Positions 26,022-33,286 of a stretch of 64,000 nucleotides of DNA are shown piece after piece; positions within the stretch are counted from its first letter, which is position 1, and the number at the start of each line of letters is the position of its first letter. The position numbers and the translations under genes are program-made. The DNA is from Bdellovibrionales bacterium (lineage in GTDB: Bacteria; Bdellovibrionota; Bdellovibrionia; Bdellovibrionales; JAKFYE01): the NCBI GenBank assembly GCA_021731045.1, contig JAKFYE010000015.1:79058-143057 (forward strand). The letters are read 5' to 3'. The notes below the pieces were generated by a model, which was not told where the DNA came from, did not search any database, and was given only the letters and a program-made list of their open reading frames with translations.

Positions 26022-26975
26022 ATGAGTCAGGCAACAAGCAAAAAAGACAGAATGTTTCAGCGTTTGGCAAACATGATGAAAGAGCGTTTTGATACGAACA
26101 TCACGTTTACGGATTTTACTTCACGCCTTCGCGTTGCGGACGTAAAGGCGGTTACGGCGGTTCAGCGCAATCCGATGGCTTCGTTTATTGCGACCGACAA
26201 AGACATGGTTTTGCCGATTCGTACCGAATCGCAACTCTACGGCTTTATCACTTTATTTGATGGAATTTATTTGAAAGAAGCCCAACTTGAACAAATTCGT
26301 CAGGTCACAGATCTCTTATTAACAGAAAGTTGCCTGCTCGAAGATAAAGCGCAACGCATGAAAGTTGTCGAACACCACATTAAAACTTTTAATTCGCTAG
26401 AAGACATTATCGATCTTCGAACAAAAATGAAGGATCAAGAAATTAATTTTATAAATCCCGAAATTTCTATTCCCCACGAAAATCTTGATTCGGTTTTTCC
26501 AATTTTGATTGAAAGCCACTCGATCGAGGACGCGCAAGAACTTGCGGTTGAGATTCACCGTACATCTAATCGCACTTCGTTTTTAACTTACGAAAGTTAT
26601 ATCGCGAGTGAACTCACATCAGTTGAAAAAATAAAATCGTTGGGTCCGATTACTTTATTTATTCCTAATCTCAGCGAAGTTCCGCTCGACATGCAAATGA
26701 CGCTTGAAAGTTATTTGCATTTTTCTTCGCGAACGACTCATCACCCCCGCATCATTTGCGCGGTTCAAGAAAATCCCGATGAACTTGTAAAAACGGGCGA
26801 GTTTCACGCCGGTCTTTATGAGAAAATTCGTATGGCTCGCGTAAAACTTCCTCCGAAAGGAACAAGTTCTATGACGATAGAAGAGATGATGGGATTTTTT
26901 ACGACCGAATATAAAATGGAAACTTCGAACGAGAGACACCTTTATCTTGTAAATCCGAAGGAACCTTCTCACTAA
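26022..26975 (+). CDS. Degenerate sigma-54 activator-like protein
   Basis: 317 residues from the ATG at 26022, which follows GGAGAGAAGTG; the track start is 23 codons upstream. The N-terminal half looks GAF-like (VLPIRTESQLYGFITLFDG). The second half can be laid on the AAA+ core of sigma-54 activators: ESHSIEDAQELAVEIHRTSN sits where Walker A and its helix belong, GPITLFIPNLSEVPLDMQMT where Walker B belongs, and GEFHAGLYEKIRMARVKLPP where the arginine-finger region belongs. The glycine-rich P-loop, the acidic Walker B residues, the GAFTGA loop and the DNA-binding domain are all missing. It is probably not an ATPase; it may modulate the neighbouring activator (inference). Confidence 0.7.
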   Translation: MSQATSKKDRMFQRLANMMKERFDTNITFTDFTSRLRVADVKAVTAVQRNPMASFIATDKDMVLPIRTESQLYGFITLFDGIYLKEAQLEQIRQVTDLLLTESCLLEDKAQRMKVVEHHIKTFNSLEDIIDLRTKMKDQEINFINPEISIPHENLDSVFPILIESHSIEDAQELAVEIHRTSNRTSFLTYESYIASELTSVEKIKSLGPITLFIPNLSEVPLDMQMTLESYLHFSSRTTHHPRIICAVQENPDELVKTGEFHAGLYEKIRMARVKLPPKGTSSMTIEEMMGFFTTEYKMETSNERHLYLVNPKEPSH

Positions 26976-27012
26976 ACTTTGGTCGAGTTTCACGTAACAA
27001 AATGGCGTGACA

Positions 27013-27036
27013 CAGGGTCGTCTTTTTGCGACCCTG
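27013..27036 (+). promoter_or_regulatory. Hairpin directly upstream of amgK
   Basis: CAGGGTCG and CGACCCTG form an 8-bp stem around TCTTTTTG, ending 5 bases before the amgK ATG. No Shine-Dalgarno fits between hairpin and start. It may end the upstream transcript or control amgK translation. Confidence 0.45.
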
Positions 27037-27041
27037 AATAA

Positions 27042-28082
27042 ATGAACGCGCTTCCGAAGCAAGTCCTTGAAAAAGAGACTTATTTTTCATTTTTAGCATC
27101 TGCATTATCTTCAACGGAAGTCGAAGTTATTCCTCTTGCGGGAGACGCGTCAGCACGTCGCTACTTTCGTGTCGTAAAAGATCAAACCTCGTGGGTTCTA
27201 ATGGTTTGGGAGCCCTTCGTCGACGATGACAACTACCCTTTCTTAAGTGTGCTCAATCATTTCAAACGCAACGGCGTGTTGGTTCCTGAAATCGTGGCGA
27301 AATCGCCGGCTCAAGGCCTCGTTCTATTAGAGGATCTTGGAGATCTCACTCTTGAAAGAAAGTTTTGGGAAAATCAAAATCAAGAGTCTGCTTATCCTTT
27401 TTACGAACAGACCATCGATGAACTCATCAAAATGCATTATCAATCCACCCAAGATAAACGGACGTGCACGGCTTTCAACATTATGTTTGATACTGAAAAA
27501 TTCATGTGGGAGATGAACTACGCCAAAACACATCTCTTAGAAGGCGTATGTAAAATTAATTTTTCTGATAATGAACTTGCGACTCTCGATTCATGTTTTA
27601 GAAACATATGCGAAACTTTGCATAAAGAACCTAAGTTTATTTCTCACCGTGATTATCACTCCCGAAACGTGATGATTAAATTTGGCAAAACGCGCATCAT
27701 CGACTTTCAAGATGCTCGTCTGGGGCCAATTCAATATGATTTGGTCAGTCTACTCAGAGACTCGTATGTGAATTTAGGCGACGAGATGGCCGAAAAATTA
27801 ATTGAGTATTATCTATCGCGCAGAAGCGAGTTTAATCTTCCCAAAATTCCTCACGATCGTTTTTTTGATATTTATGAACTGCAAACAATTCAGCGTTGCT
27901 TTAAAGCGTGTGGAAGCTTTGCAAGTTTCTTTAATGCTCGAGAAGACCGACGTTATTTAAAATATATTTCTAAAACTTTACAAACGGTAAAGCAAAGTCT
28001 TGAACTCTTTCCGCAATACAAGCCGTTCTTACAAATTTTGAACGATCACGGCGTGTTGGATAAACAGTACGATTCCCTATGA
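27042..28082 (+). CDS. amgK: N-acetylmuramate/N-acetylglucosamine kinase AmgK
   Basis: Aminoglycoside-phosphotransferase-fold sugar kinase that phosphorylates MurNAc at the anomeric position in the cell-wall recycling route that bypasses de novo UDP-MurNAc synthesis. Motifs: GDASARRYFRV near residue 36 (nucleotide loop), the catalytic loop ISHRDYHSRNVMI near 205, and the metal site IIDFQDARLGPIQYDLVSLLRD near 225, the last being very typical of AmgK. The 346-residue length is normal. Its stop overlaps the murU start in an ATGA, and murU is its pathway partner, which supports the assignment. Confidence 0.88.
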   Translation: MNALPKQVLEKETYFSFLASALSSTEVEVIPLAGDASARRYFRVVKDQTSWVLMVWEPFVDDDNYPFLSVLNHFKRNGVLVPEIVAKSPAQGLVLLEDLGDLTLERKFWENQNQESAYPFYEQTIDELIKMHYQSTQDKRTCTAFNIMFDTEKFMWEMNYAKTHLLEGVCKINFSDNELATLDSCFRNICETLHKEPKFISHRDYHSRNVMIKFGKTRIIDFQDARLGPIQYDLVSLLRDSYVNLGDEMAEKLIEYYLSRRSEFNLPKIPHDRFFDIYELQTIQRCFKACGSFASFFNAREDRRYLKYISKTLQTVKQSLELFPQYKPFLQILNDHGVLDKQYDSL

Positions 28083-28912
28083 AGGCTATGATCCTCGCCG
28101 CAGGATTAGGAACGCGGCTACGTCCACTCACCAATACGGTACCTAAACCCGCTGTACCGCTATTAAACATCCCGATTGGCTATTGGCCGCTTTATCATTT
28201 GTTACGCGCTGGAGTTGATGAGCTCGTGGTGAACACCCATTACCTTCCCGAAAAAGTGGTCACCCTTTATAAATCCGTACAAGGCCGAGTTAAAACTTTG
28301 AACTTCACGCTCGAAGAAAAAAAAATTCTTGGGAGCGGTGGCGGAATTGGTTTTGCACGAGAGTATTTGCAAAGCTCTCGAAGCTTCGCGACTCTTTTTA
28401 AATCTTTGTACAAACCGAAAAATTCAAATAACAACAACGGCGCATTTTGGGTTGCGAATGCCGATGAGATTTTCTTACCTGAAGACCCCGCTTTGTTTTC
28501 TAAGGTTTGGACCCAACATCAAGTCCAAAACAATCTTGCAACTCTAGTTTTGGTTCAACACCCAGATGTCGGCACAAAATTTGGTGGCGTCTGGTGCGAC
28601 TCGCAAATGAATGTTCGTGGTTTCGGAAAAGCGTCTCCCGCTCCTGGGCTAAAGCCTTATCACTTTACCGGCTTTCAAATTTTGAGCTCGAATGTCTTTA
28701 AATATATTCCCCCAGGAGAATCAAATATTTTTTATGATGTTCTCGTTCAAGCCCTTTCCAAAGGAGAACGCGTGGGGTCTATCGTGGATAACGGTCTTTG
28801 GTTTGAAACAGGAAACATCGAAGACCTTAAGCTTGCCACGGAACATTTAAATCTGTTGAAAGAAAAAAACCCCACCCTCCAATCCTTAATTAAAGAATTC
28901 GCCCTTAAATAG
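28079..28912 (+). CDS. murU: MurNAc-1-phosphate uridylyltransferase MurU
   Basis: Converts MurNAc alpha-1-phosphate plus UTP to UDP-MurNAc. The nucleotidyltransferase signature AMILAAGLGTRLRPLTNTVPKP opens the protein (Gly-rich loop and Lys), and WVANADEIF near residue 122 supplies the metal-binding Asp. The C-terminal part has YHFTGFQILSSNVF. The 277 residues are slightly longer than the 220-240 of Pseudomonas MurU. It overlaps amgK by 4 bases. A generic sugar-1-phosphate nucleotidyltransferase would look similar; the amgK coupling decides the call. Confidence 0.85.
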   Translation: MKAMILAAGLGTRLRPLTNTVPKPAVPLLNIPIGYWPLYHLLRAGVDELVVNTHYLPEKVVTLYKSVQGRVKTLNFTLEEKKILGSGGGIGFAREYLQSSRSFATLFKSLYKPKNSNNNNGAFWVANADEIFLPEDPALFSKVWTQHQVQNNLATLVLVQHPDVGTKFGGVWCDSQMNVRGFGKASPAPGLKPYHFTGFQILSSNVFKYIPPGESNIFYDVLVQALSKGERVGSIVDNGLWFETGNIEDLKLATEHLNLLKEKNPTLQSLIKEFALK

Positions 28913-28981
28913 CGTTCACGTTTCGTGTCGCATTCAAATAAATAAAGTGCACCTCATATATTGTTCGTTTAGACTTTGAAT

Positions 28982-30103
28982 ATGAATGTTCTTGGAATCA
29001 TGAGCGGTACAAGTATTGATGGTGTCGATTTAGTTTTGTGTCGCATTCAAAAATCTCCGCTCACATGTAAGTTGATCGGATCTGTCAGTTTTAAATTTCC
29101 GTCCTCGTTACAAGATGAACTTAAACTTGCCGCCAAGCACGAGTTGCGTGTGGATCGTTTGGCCCTCGTTCATCATGAGCTCGGCCGTTTTTATGCTGAA
29201 ATCTGCGCTAAAACAGTTCGTGCAAAAAAATGGAAAGTTGATGTTGTGGGGGTTCATGGACAAACGGTGTTTCATGCTCCGCCTAAAGCCACGTTGCAAA
29301 TTGGTGAAGCCTCGTACTTACGTGCGGTACTGGATGTTCCGGTTGTTTGTGATTTTCGAACTTTGGATTTAGCTTTGGGCGGCCAAGCTGCGCCACTTGC
29401 GACGCTCTTTCATCAAAAAATTTTGGCGCCGCTAGCTTTGAAACTTATCAAGAAAAAATCGGCTCCCGTTGCCATTCAAAACTTAGGTGGGATTGGCAAC
29501 GTTAGTTATTTTAACGGCAAAACGTCTTTTGCTTTTGATACCGGCCCCGCAAACATGTTGATTGACCTTGCGTGCTCACATCTGACAAACAAAGAATTCT
29601 CGTTTGATAAAAATGGTGCGTTTGCCACCAAAGGAATCCCGGCTCCGGGGTTAATCAGCAAGTGGATGAAACACGAGTATTTTTCTCGTCGGCCACCAAA
29701 AAGTTGCGGCCGAGAAGAATTCGGAGAATCTTTTTTAATTGGCGCCTTGGGCGATCTCGAGGCTTCTTCCAAAAGTGAGAATAAACTTTCAGATACGCTC
29801 GCCACCCTGACAGAATTTACAGCGGTCTCTCTGGCCGACAGCTACAAGCGCTATTTGCCGCAGCCTCCTGCCGTCGTTGTTCTCTGTGGTGGCGGAGCAA
29901 AAAATCCGTATCTAAAGTCTCGCATTCAATATCATCTTCCGAAATCGCAGGTGTTAACATCTCAAGATTTAGGTTGGCCGGCAGAAACTATTGAAGGCGC
30001 CGCCTTTGCTCTGCTCGCCGCATTTCGTATTTGGAATATCCCTTCAAACTTACCGCAAACAACTGGCGCAAAAAAGGCCGCTTCTCTCGGAAAAATTCTT
30101 TAA
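28982..30103 (+). CDS. anmK: 1,6-anhydro-N-acetylmuramate kinase
   Basis: Cleaves and phosphorylates anhMurNAc to MurNAc-6-phosphate using ATP. The N-terminal GIMSGTSIDGVD loop is diagnostic; VVGVHGQTVFH near residue 85, NLGGIGNVSYF near 165 and FDTGPANMLID near 185 are also standard. The 373-residue length is normal. I set the start at the ATG at 28982, since the track start is a TTG two codons earlier; no clear ribosome site is visible. It follows amgK-murU on the same strand, completing three steps of wall-sugar recycling. Confidence 0.93.
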   Translation: MNVLGIMSGTSIDGVDLVLCRIQKSPLTCKLIGSVSFKFPSSLQDELKLAAKHELRVDRLALVHHELGRFYAEICAKTVRAKKWKVDVVGVHGQTVFHAPPKATLQIGEASYLRAVLDVPVVCDFRTLDLALGGQAAPLATLFHQKILAPLALKLIKKKSAPVAIQNLGGIGNVSYFNGKTSFAFDTGPANMLIDLACSHLTNKEFSFDKNGAFATKGIPAPGLISKWMKHEYFSRRPPKSCGREEFGESFLIGALGDLEASSKSENKLSDTLATLTEFTAVSLADSYKRYLPQPPAVVVLCGGGAKNPYLKSRIQYHLPKSQVLTSQDLGWPAETIEGAAFALLAAFRIWNIPSNLPQTTGAKKAASLGKIL

Positions 30104-30117
30104 GCTCAGGAGACTTG

Positions 30118-30468
30118 ATGTACGCAACTTTGGGATTACTTTTTCTCTCAAATATTTTTATGACATTTGCGTGGTATGGACATCTGAAAACTTTGGGTTC
30201 CAAACCTTTGTGGCTCGCCATCCTTATCAGCTGGGGCATTGCGTTTTTTGAATACTGCTTTCAAGTTCCCGCCAATCGCATGGGTTACGGAGAATTTTCG
30301 CTCGCACAGCTTAAAATTATGCAAGAGGTGATGACGCTCGTTGTGTTTGTTGGTTTTTCAACTCTGTACATGGATAGTAAAATGACTCTGAATTATCTTT
30401 GGGCTGGAGTTTGTTTGCTCGGCGCCGTTTATTTTATTTTTCGCGACACCGTACCGCCAACTGTTTAG
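30118..30468 (+). CDS. DUF486/DMT-family small membrane protein
   Basis: 116 residues from the ATG at 30118 (CAGGAGACTTG upstream); the track ORF starts 29 codons earlier inside anmK and is wrong. Four hydrophobic helices are visible, with FMTFAWYGHLK near residue 12, AFFEYCFQVPANRMGYGEFSL near 45, and a C-terminal helix GVCLLGAVYFIF. This matches the DUF486 family of small drug/metabolite-transporter-like proteins; the substrate is unknown. It lies 14 bases after anmK and is probably co-transcribed. Confidence 0.8.
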   Translation: MYATLGLLFLSNIFMTFAWYGHLKTLGSKPLWLAILISWGIAFFEYCFQVPANRMGYGEFSLAQLKIMQEVMTLVVFVGFSTLYMDSKMTLNYLWAGVCLLGAVYFIFRDTVPPTV

Positions 30469-30482
30469 ACAACTACTTTTAA

Positions 30483-31451
30483 TTATGGCGCCGTCGGGGC
30501 TACGCCACTTGCGCTTTCATTGAATTGATTTTTTTTACGTTGGTCCTCGTAGCGACGACGAATCATTCCAAACATGTCGTCTCCCGCCACACCGATTTGC
30601 CCACCTTGACCATCAGATTTTGAAAGCCCTACAACCGTTGGTTTGACTTTGTTACCGCCCATAAAGTCCCTCATGTTAAAACCTGGTTCGGGTTTTGCGG
30701 CAACCGCGGAACCACCGCCTTCATCGGCGCCAAACTTTGCAAGAACTGCAGCCAATTGTTTATCCATTTGTTTTTTCATTTCGTCTTGACCTTCATTCAG
30801 CGCCGCGATTTCGGCATCGGTAAGTCCTGCCGCTTTCATTCCCGCCGCTGAACCTAACGAGCTCATTGAAAACGTACCTTTGGGAGTGGTTAGAGAATTG
30901 TTTTCTTTATTGTATTCGTAGCCTCTGGCTTTCATATCCTCAAGAGATCGACCAGCCATATTCATCGCATCGTCAAGATTGAGTCCGATGGCTTTAAGAA
31001 CATCTGCAGGAGTTAATTTTTCGAACGGAGCAAGAGTTGGTGGCGGCGCCATTTGTGGGTGATGTGATCCACCACCTCCTCCTTCCACTGTTTCTGCGGT
31101 TTTTTCTGGATCCTCCGTACTTGCGGGGCCATTGAAGCATTGAGGCGGCAGACATACAGAATCATCGTGGGCTTTAAGAAGTTTTCTTATTGTGTTGACA
31201 GTATAGATTATTTGTACAGCATCGAAAGTCGCGCGAATACAATAGGCGACGGCCGCAAGCCCACCTTTGGTGCAGTTTTTTCCGCTCATGACCAAATCTT
31301 TACCAGTAAATGTAACGGCAACTCCTGCGCTCGCGAGTCCAATGATAGTTTGTTGATTCATCTTACCTGCATGGGCCTGAGGAGAAAAAACAAGGGCGTG
31401 TATACACACGATAGTAAGAAGGATTTTTTTAAAACGACTTTGAACAAACAT
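30483..31451 (-). CDS. Exported protein with C-terminal NMRDF motif, unknown function
   Basis: 322 residues with a Sec signal peptide (residues 1-28, ending AHA). A hydrophobic, Cys-containing region (about 35-100) may hold a membrane segment. A Gly/Pro linker follows, then a helical part and a tail containing FNMRDFMGGNKVKPTVVGLS and MIRRRYEDQRKK. The NMRDF-Gly-Gly element and a basic helix after it recur near the C-terminus of the upstream gene product. GGGGGAG precedes the ATG. It is the last gene of a leftward group with the TadG-like gene. Confidence 0.7.
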   Translation of the reverse strand: MFVQSRFKKILLTIVCIHALVFSPQAHAGKMNQQTIIGLASAGVAVTFTGKDLVMSGKNCTKGGLAAVAYCIRATFDAVQIIYTVNTIRKLLKAHDDSVCLPPQCFNGPASTEDPEKTAETVEGGGGGSHHPQMAPPPTLAPFEKLTPADVLKAIGLNLDDAMNMAGRSLEDMKARGYEYNKENNSLTTPKGTFSMSSLGSAAGMKAAGLTDAEIAALNEGQDEMKKQMDKQLAAVLAKFGADEGGGSAVAAKPEPGFNMRDFMGGNKVKPTVVGLSKSDGQGGQIGVAGDDMFGMIRRRYEDQRKKNQFNESASGVAPTAP

Positions 31452-31486
31452 GTCTCCCCCATAAATACGAAAGGCAAATCACGTAA

Positions 31487-32899
31487 CTACTTGGTCTCGA
31501 TTGTTTGTTTAGTCTCACGAAGACGATTCACCTGACGAGAAACCTTTTCAAAATTCGATGGACCATTCATATCGCTCACACCGTTTTTCTCAAGATCCGA
31601 TTTACCAGCAAGACCGCGCTTTCCGCCTGGGAGGAAATCGCGAAGATTCATTCCGTTTTTATCACCCGATGATCCGGTACCAAACGGATAGGATCCGGTG
31701 CCTCCCGCCGAGTATCCGCCGCCACCCGCAGGGCCTTGAAGAATATCGGTGTTGAGCGAACCTTTGTTGGTTCCTTTACCTGCCGTCGGATTACCTGAAA
31801 ATCCGCCGCCTGGAGAGAACGCGCCACCCGGTTGCATTTGCCCCCCAGCACCACCGCCATTCGGATTTTTACTTCCAAACGCCTCCGCCGTATCACCCGG
31901 AATTTGATTCAAAAGATCTGCATCAGCAAATCCTCCATCCATACTTGAACCAGCTTCTCCCAACATTTGCTCTGCAGGAATTGCCGCTACTGCCGGCTCG
32001 GCCGTTGGACACATGGGATCTTGAGGGTTTCTATCACAAATACATTTTGGTTCAGTGTACATGTATTGACTAAGGCTACAGTCGACATCCGCAATGTACT
32101 GCGCACACTCAGAGAGACCTTTGTTTCGATATTTTCCAGAAATAGGATCACACATAATCGGCGGGCAGACGGGTTTGTTTCTTAAATCATCCATGGTCTC
32201 ACATGTCTCCGCCGCGACCGCAGTTTCACACGTTTTTGATTGTTGGTAACCCACATAGTTTTGCATAGCTTGCATAAACCCTTGGCCCGCAACGGTAGTT
32301 AATCCACTACAAGAAGATCCAAGCTGGCTCGCTTCTGCCGCATTTTCTCTGTGCTTAGCGCACGCTTGCATTTCAAAACTTGAGCAACTGGGATTGAGTG
32401 AGTTAAGACACTTGTTTCGCGCATTATTAATACAGTTGTTATAGTTTGTATTTTCATTTGAGGCGGCCGCTTTACAAGACGACTTACACGAATTTGAAGT
32501 TGTTAAACACGTCGTTGCAAAACCAATGTTCGCGCTCCCGGCAATGATATTTAATTTTTTTGAAGCTTCACAAATCTTTTTTATATCACCGGTGGCACCT
32601 GCTTGCGCAATGCTATTCACCGCGGCCGTTACTTGAGGAGTCATCTGAATCGATTTACAAGAAACCTCAGCCGCACTTGCCGAACCCTTACACGCAGAAA
32701 ATTTGGTGTCGGTGATGTATCCCGCCGTCATATCATCGTAGTTTTCAGGCGCTTGTTGTGCCGCTGCAGGCGTCGGTGTCGGAGTTGTCATACATCGATC
32801 GAAACCTTGTCCGTTAGGATCGCATTGTCCAAAAGCATTTATGGACACGCTAAAGATTAATACAACTGACAACAAGAAATTTTTCTTCCCAAAAATCAT
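31487..32899 (-). CDS. Exported Cys-rich/Gly-rich protein, unknown function
   Basis: 470 residues. The signal peptide ends near residue 24 (NAFGQC; Gln before Cys makes a lipobox doubtful). Residues 25-300 contain roughly 30 Cys, many spaced like disulfide-linked helices (NSCKSSCKAAASNEN, NCINNARNKCLNSL). A Gly/Ser/Pro-rich stretch (about 330-420) follows, then GMNLRDFLPGGKRGLAGKS and a basic helix VSRQVNRLRETKQ. The C-terminal module matches the next gene. A GGGGGA ribosome site precedes the ATG. A secreted or surface protein associated with the TadG-like gene is inferred. Confidence 0.72.
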   Translation of the reverse strand: MIFGKKNFLLSVVLIFSVSINAFGQCDPNGQGFDRCMTTPTPTPAAAQQAPENYDDMTAGYITDTKFSACKGSASAAEVSCKSIQMTPQVTAAVNSIAQAGATGDIKKICEASKKLNIIAGSANIGFATTCLTTSNSCKSSCKAAASNENTNYNNCINNARNKCLNSLNPSCSSFEMQACAKHRENAAEASQLGSSCSGLTTVAGQGFMQAMQNYVGYQQSKTCETAVAAETCETMDDLRNKPVCPPIMCDPISGKYRNKGLSECAQYIADVDCSLSQYMYTEPKCICDRNPQDPMCPTAEPAVAAIPAEQMLGEAGSSMDGGFADADLLNQIPGDTAEAFGSKNPNGGGAGGQMQPGGAFSPGGGFSGNPTAGKGTNKGSLNTDILQGPAGGGGYSAGGTGSYPFGTGSSGDKNGMNLRDFLPGGKRGLAGKSDLEKNGVSDMNGPSNFEKVSRQVNRLRETKQTIETK

Positions 32900-33286
32900 C
32901 GGAGTCCCCCATCCCTATATCGGAGCAAGAGAGGCGCCATATGAGGGTGATTCAGTCACAAAACACACTGTTTTTTCGTCCAAAATCCCCTCACCTGTCT
33001 AAGAGCGAGACATCCTATTTAAGCGTCTCAAATTGAAACAGCTCCCTCGAAAACTCGACCCTTTTTTAAAACAAATCCAGCCCTCTCCCGGGGACGGAGC
33101 TCCTTCTTCAGATCAAAAAAACAAATCAGTTTAAATTTCGGCTTTTCAACTTTGAAAAAACACGGACAAAAAACATCAATCAATTCCGCATCTTGTGTGA
33201 GCTCCGTCCCCCGCCAGGCAAATTAATTCAATATCTTTCGCGAGCTCCGTCCCCATTTATGCGGTCCCATTTATGCGCGCGAATGT
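32900..33286. repeat. Intergenic region with three REP-like copies (33090, 33199, 33242)
   Basis: GGGGACGGAGCTC at 33090-33102 is followed after 96 bases by its reverse complement at 33199-33211, and a second reverse copy lies at 33242-33254. Just after this is a short tandem repeat of CCCATTTATGCG (about 33252-33276). The spacer is AT-rich and shows only weak similarity to the 25.7 kb spacer. Nothing else is seen in this 387-base gap between the TadG-like gene and the Cys-rich protein gene. Confidence 0.8.

Noticed and set aside
33250-33276. CCCATTTATGCG tandem repeat as the start of a CRISPR or satellite array
   Set aside because: Only two short copies without spacer structure.
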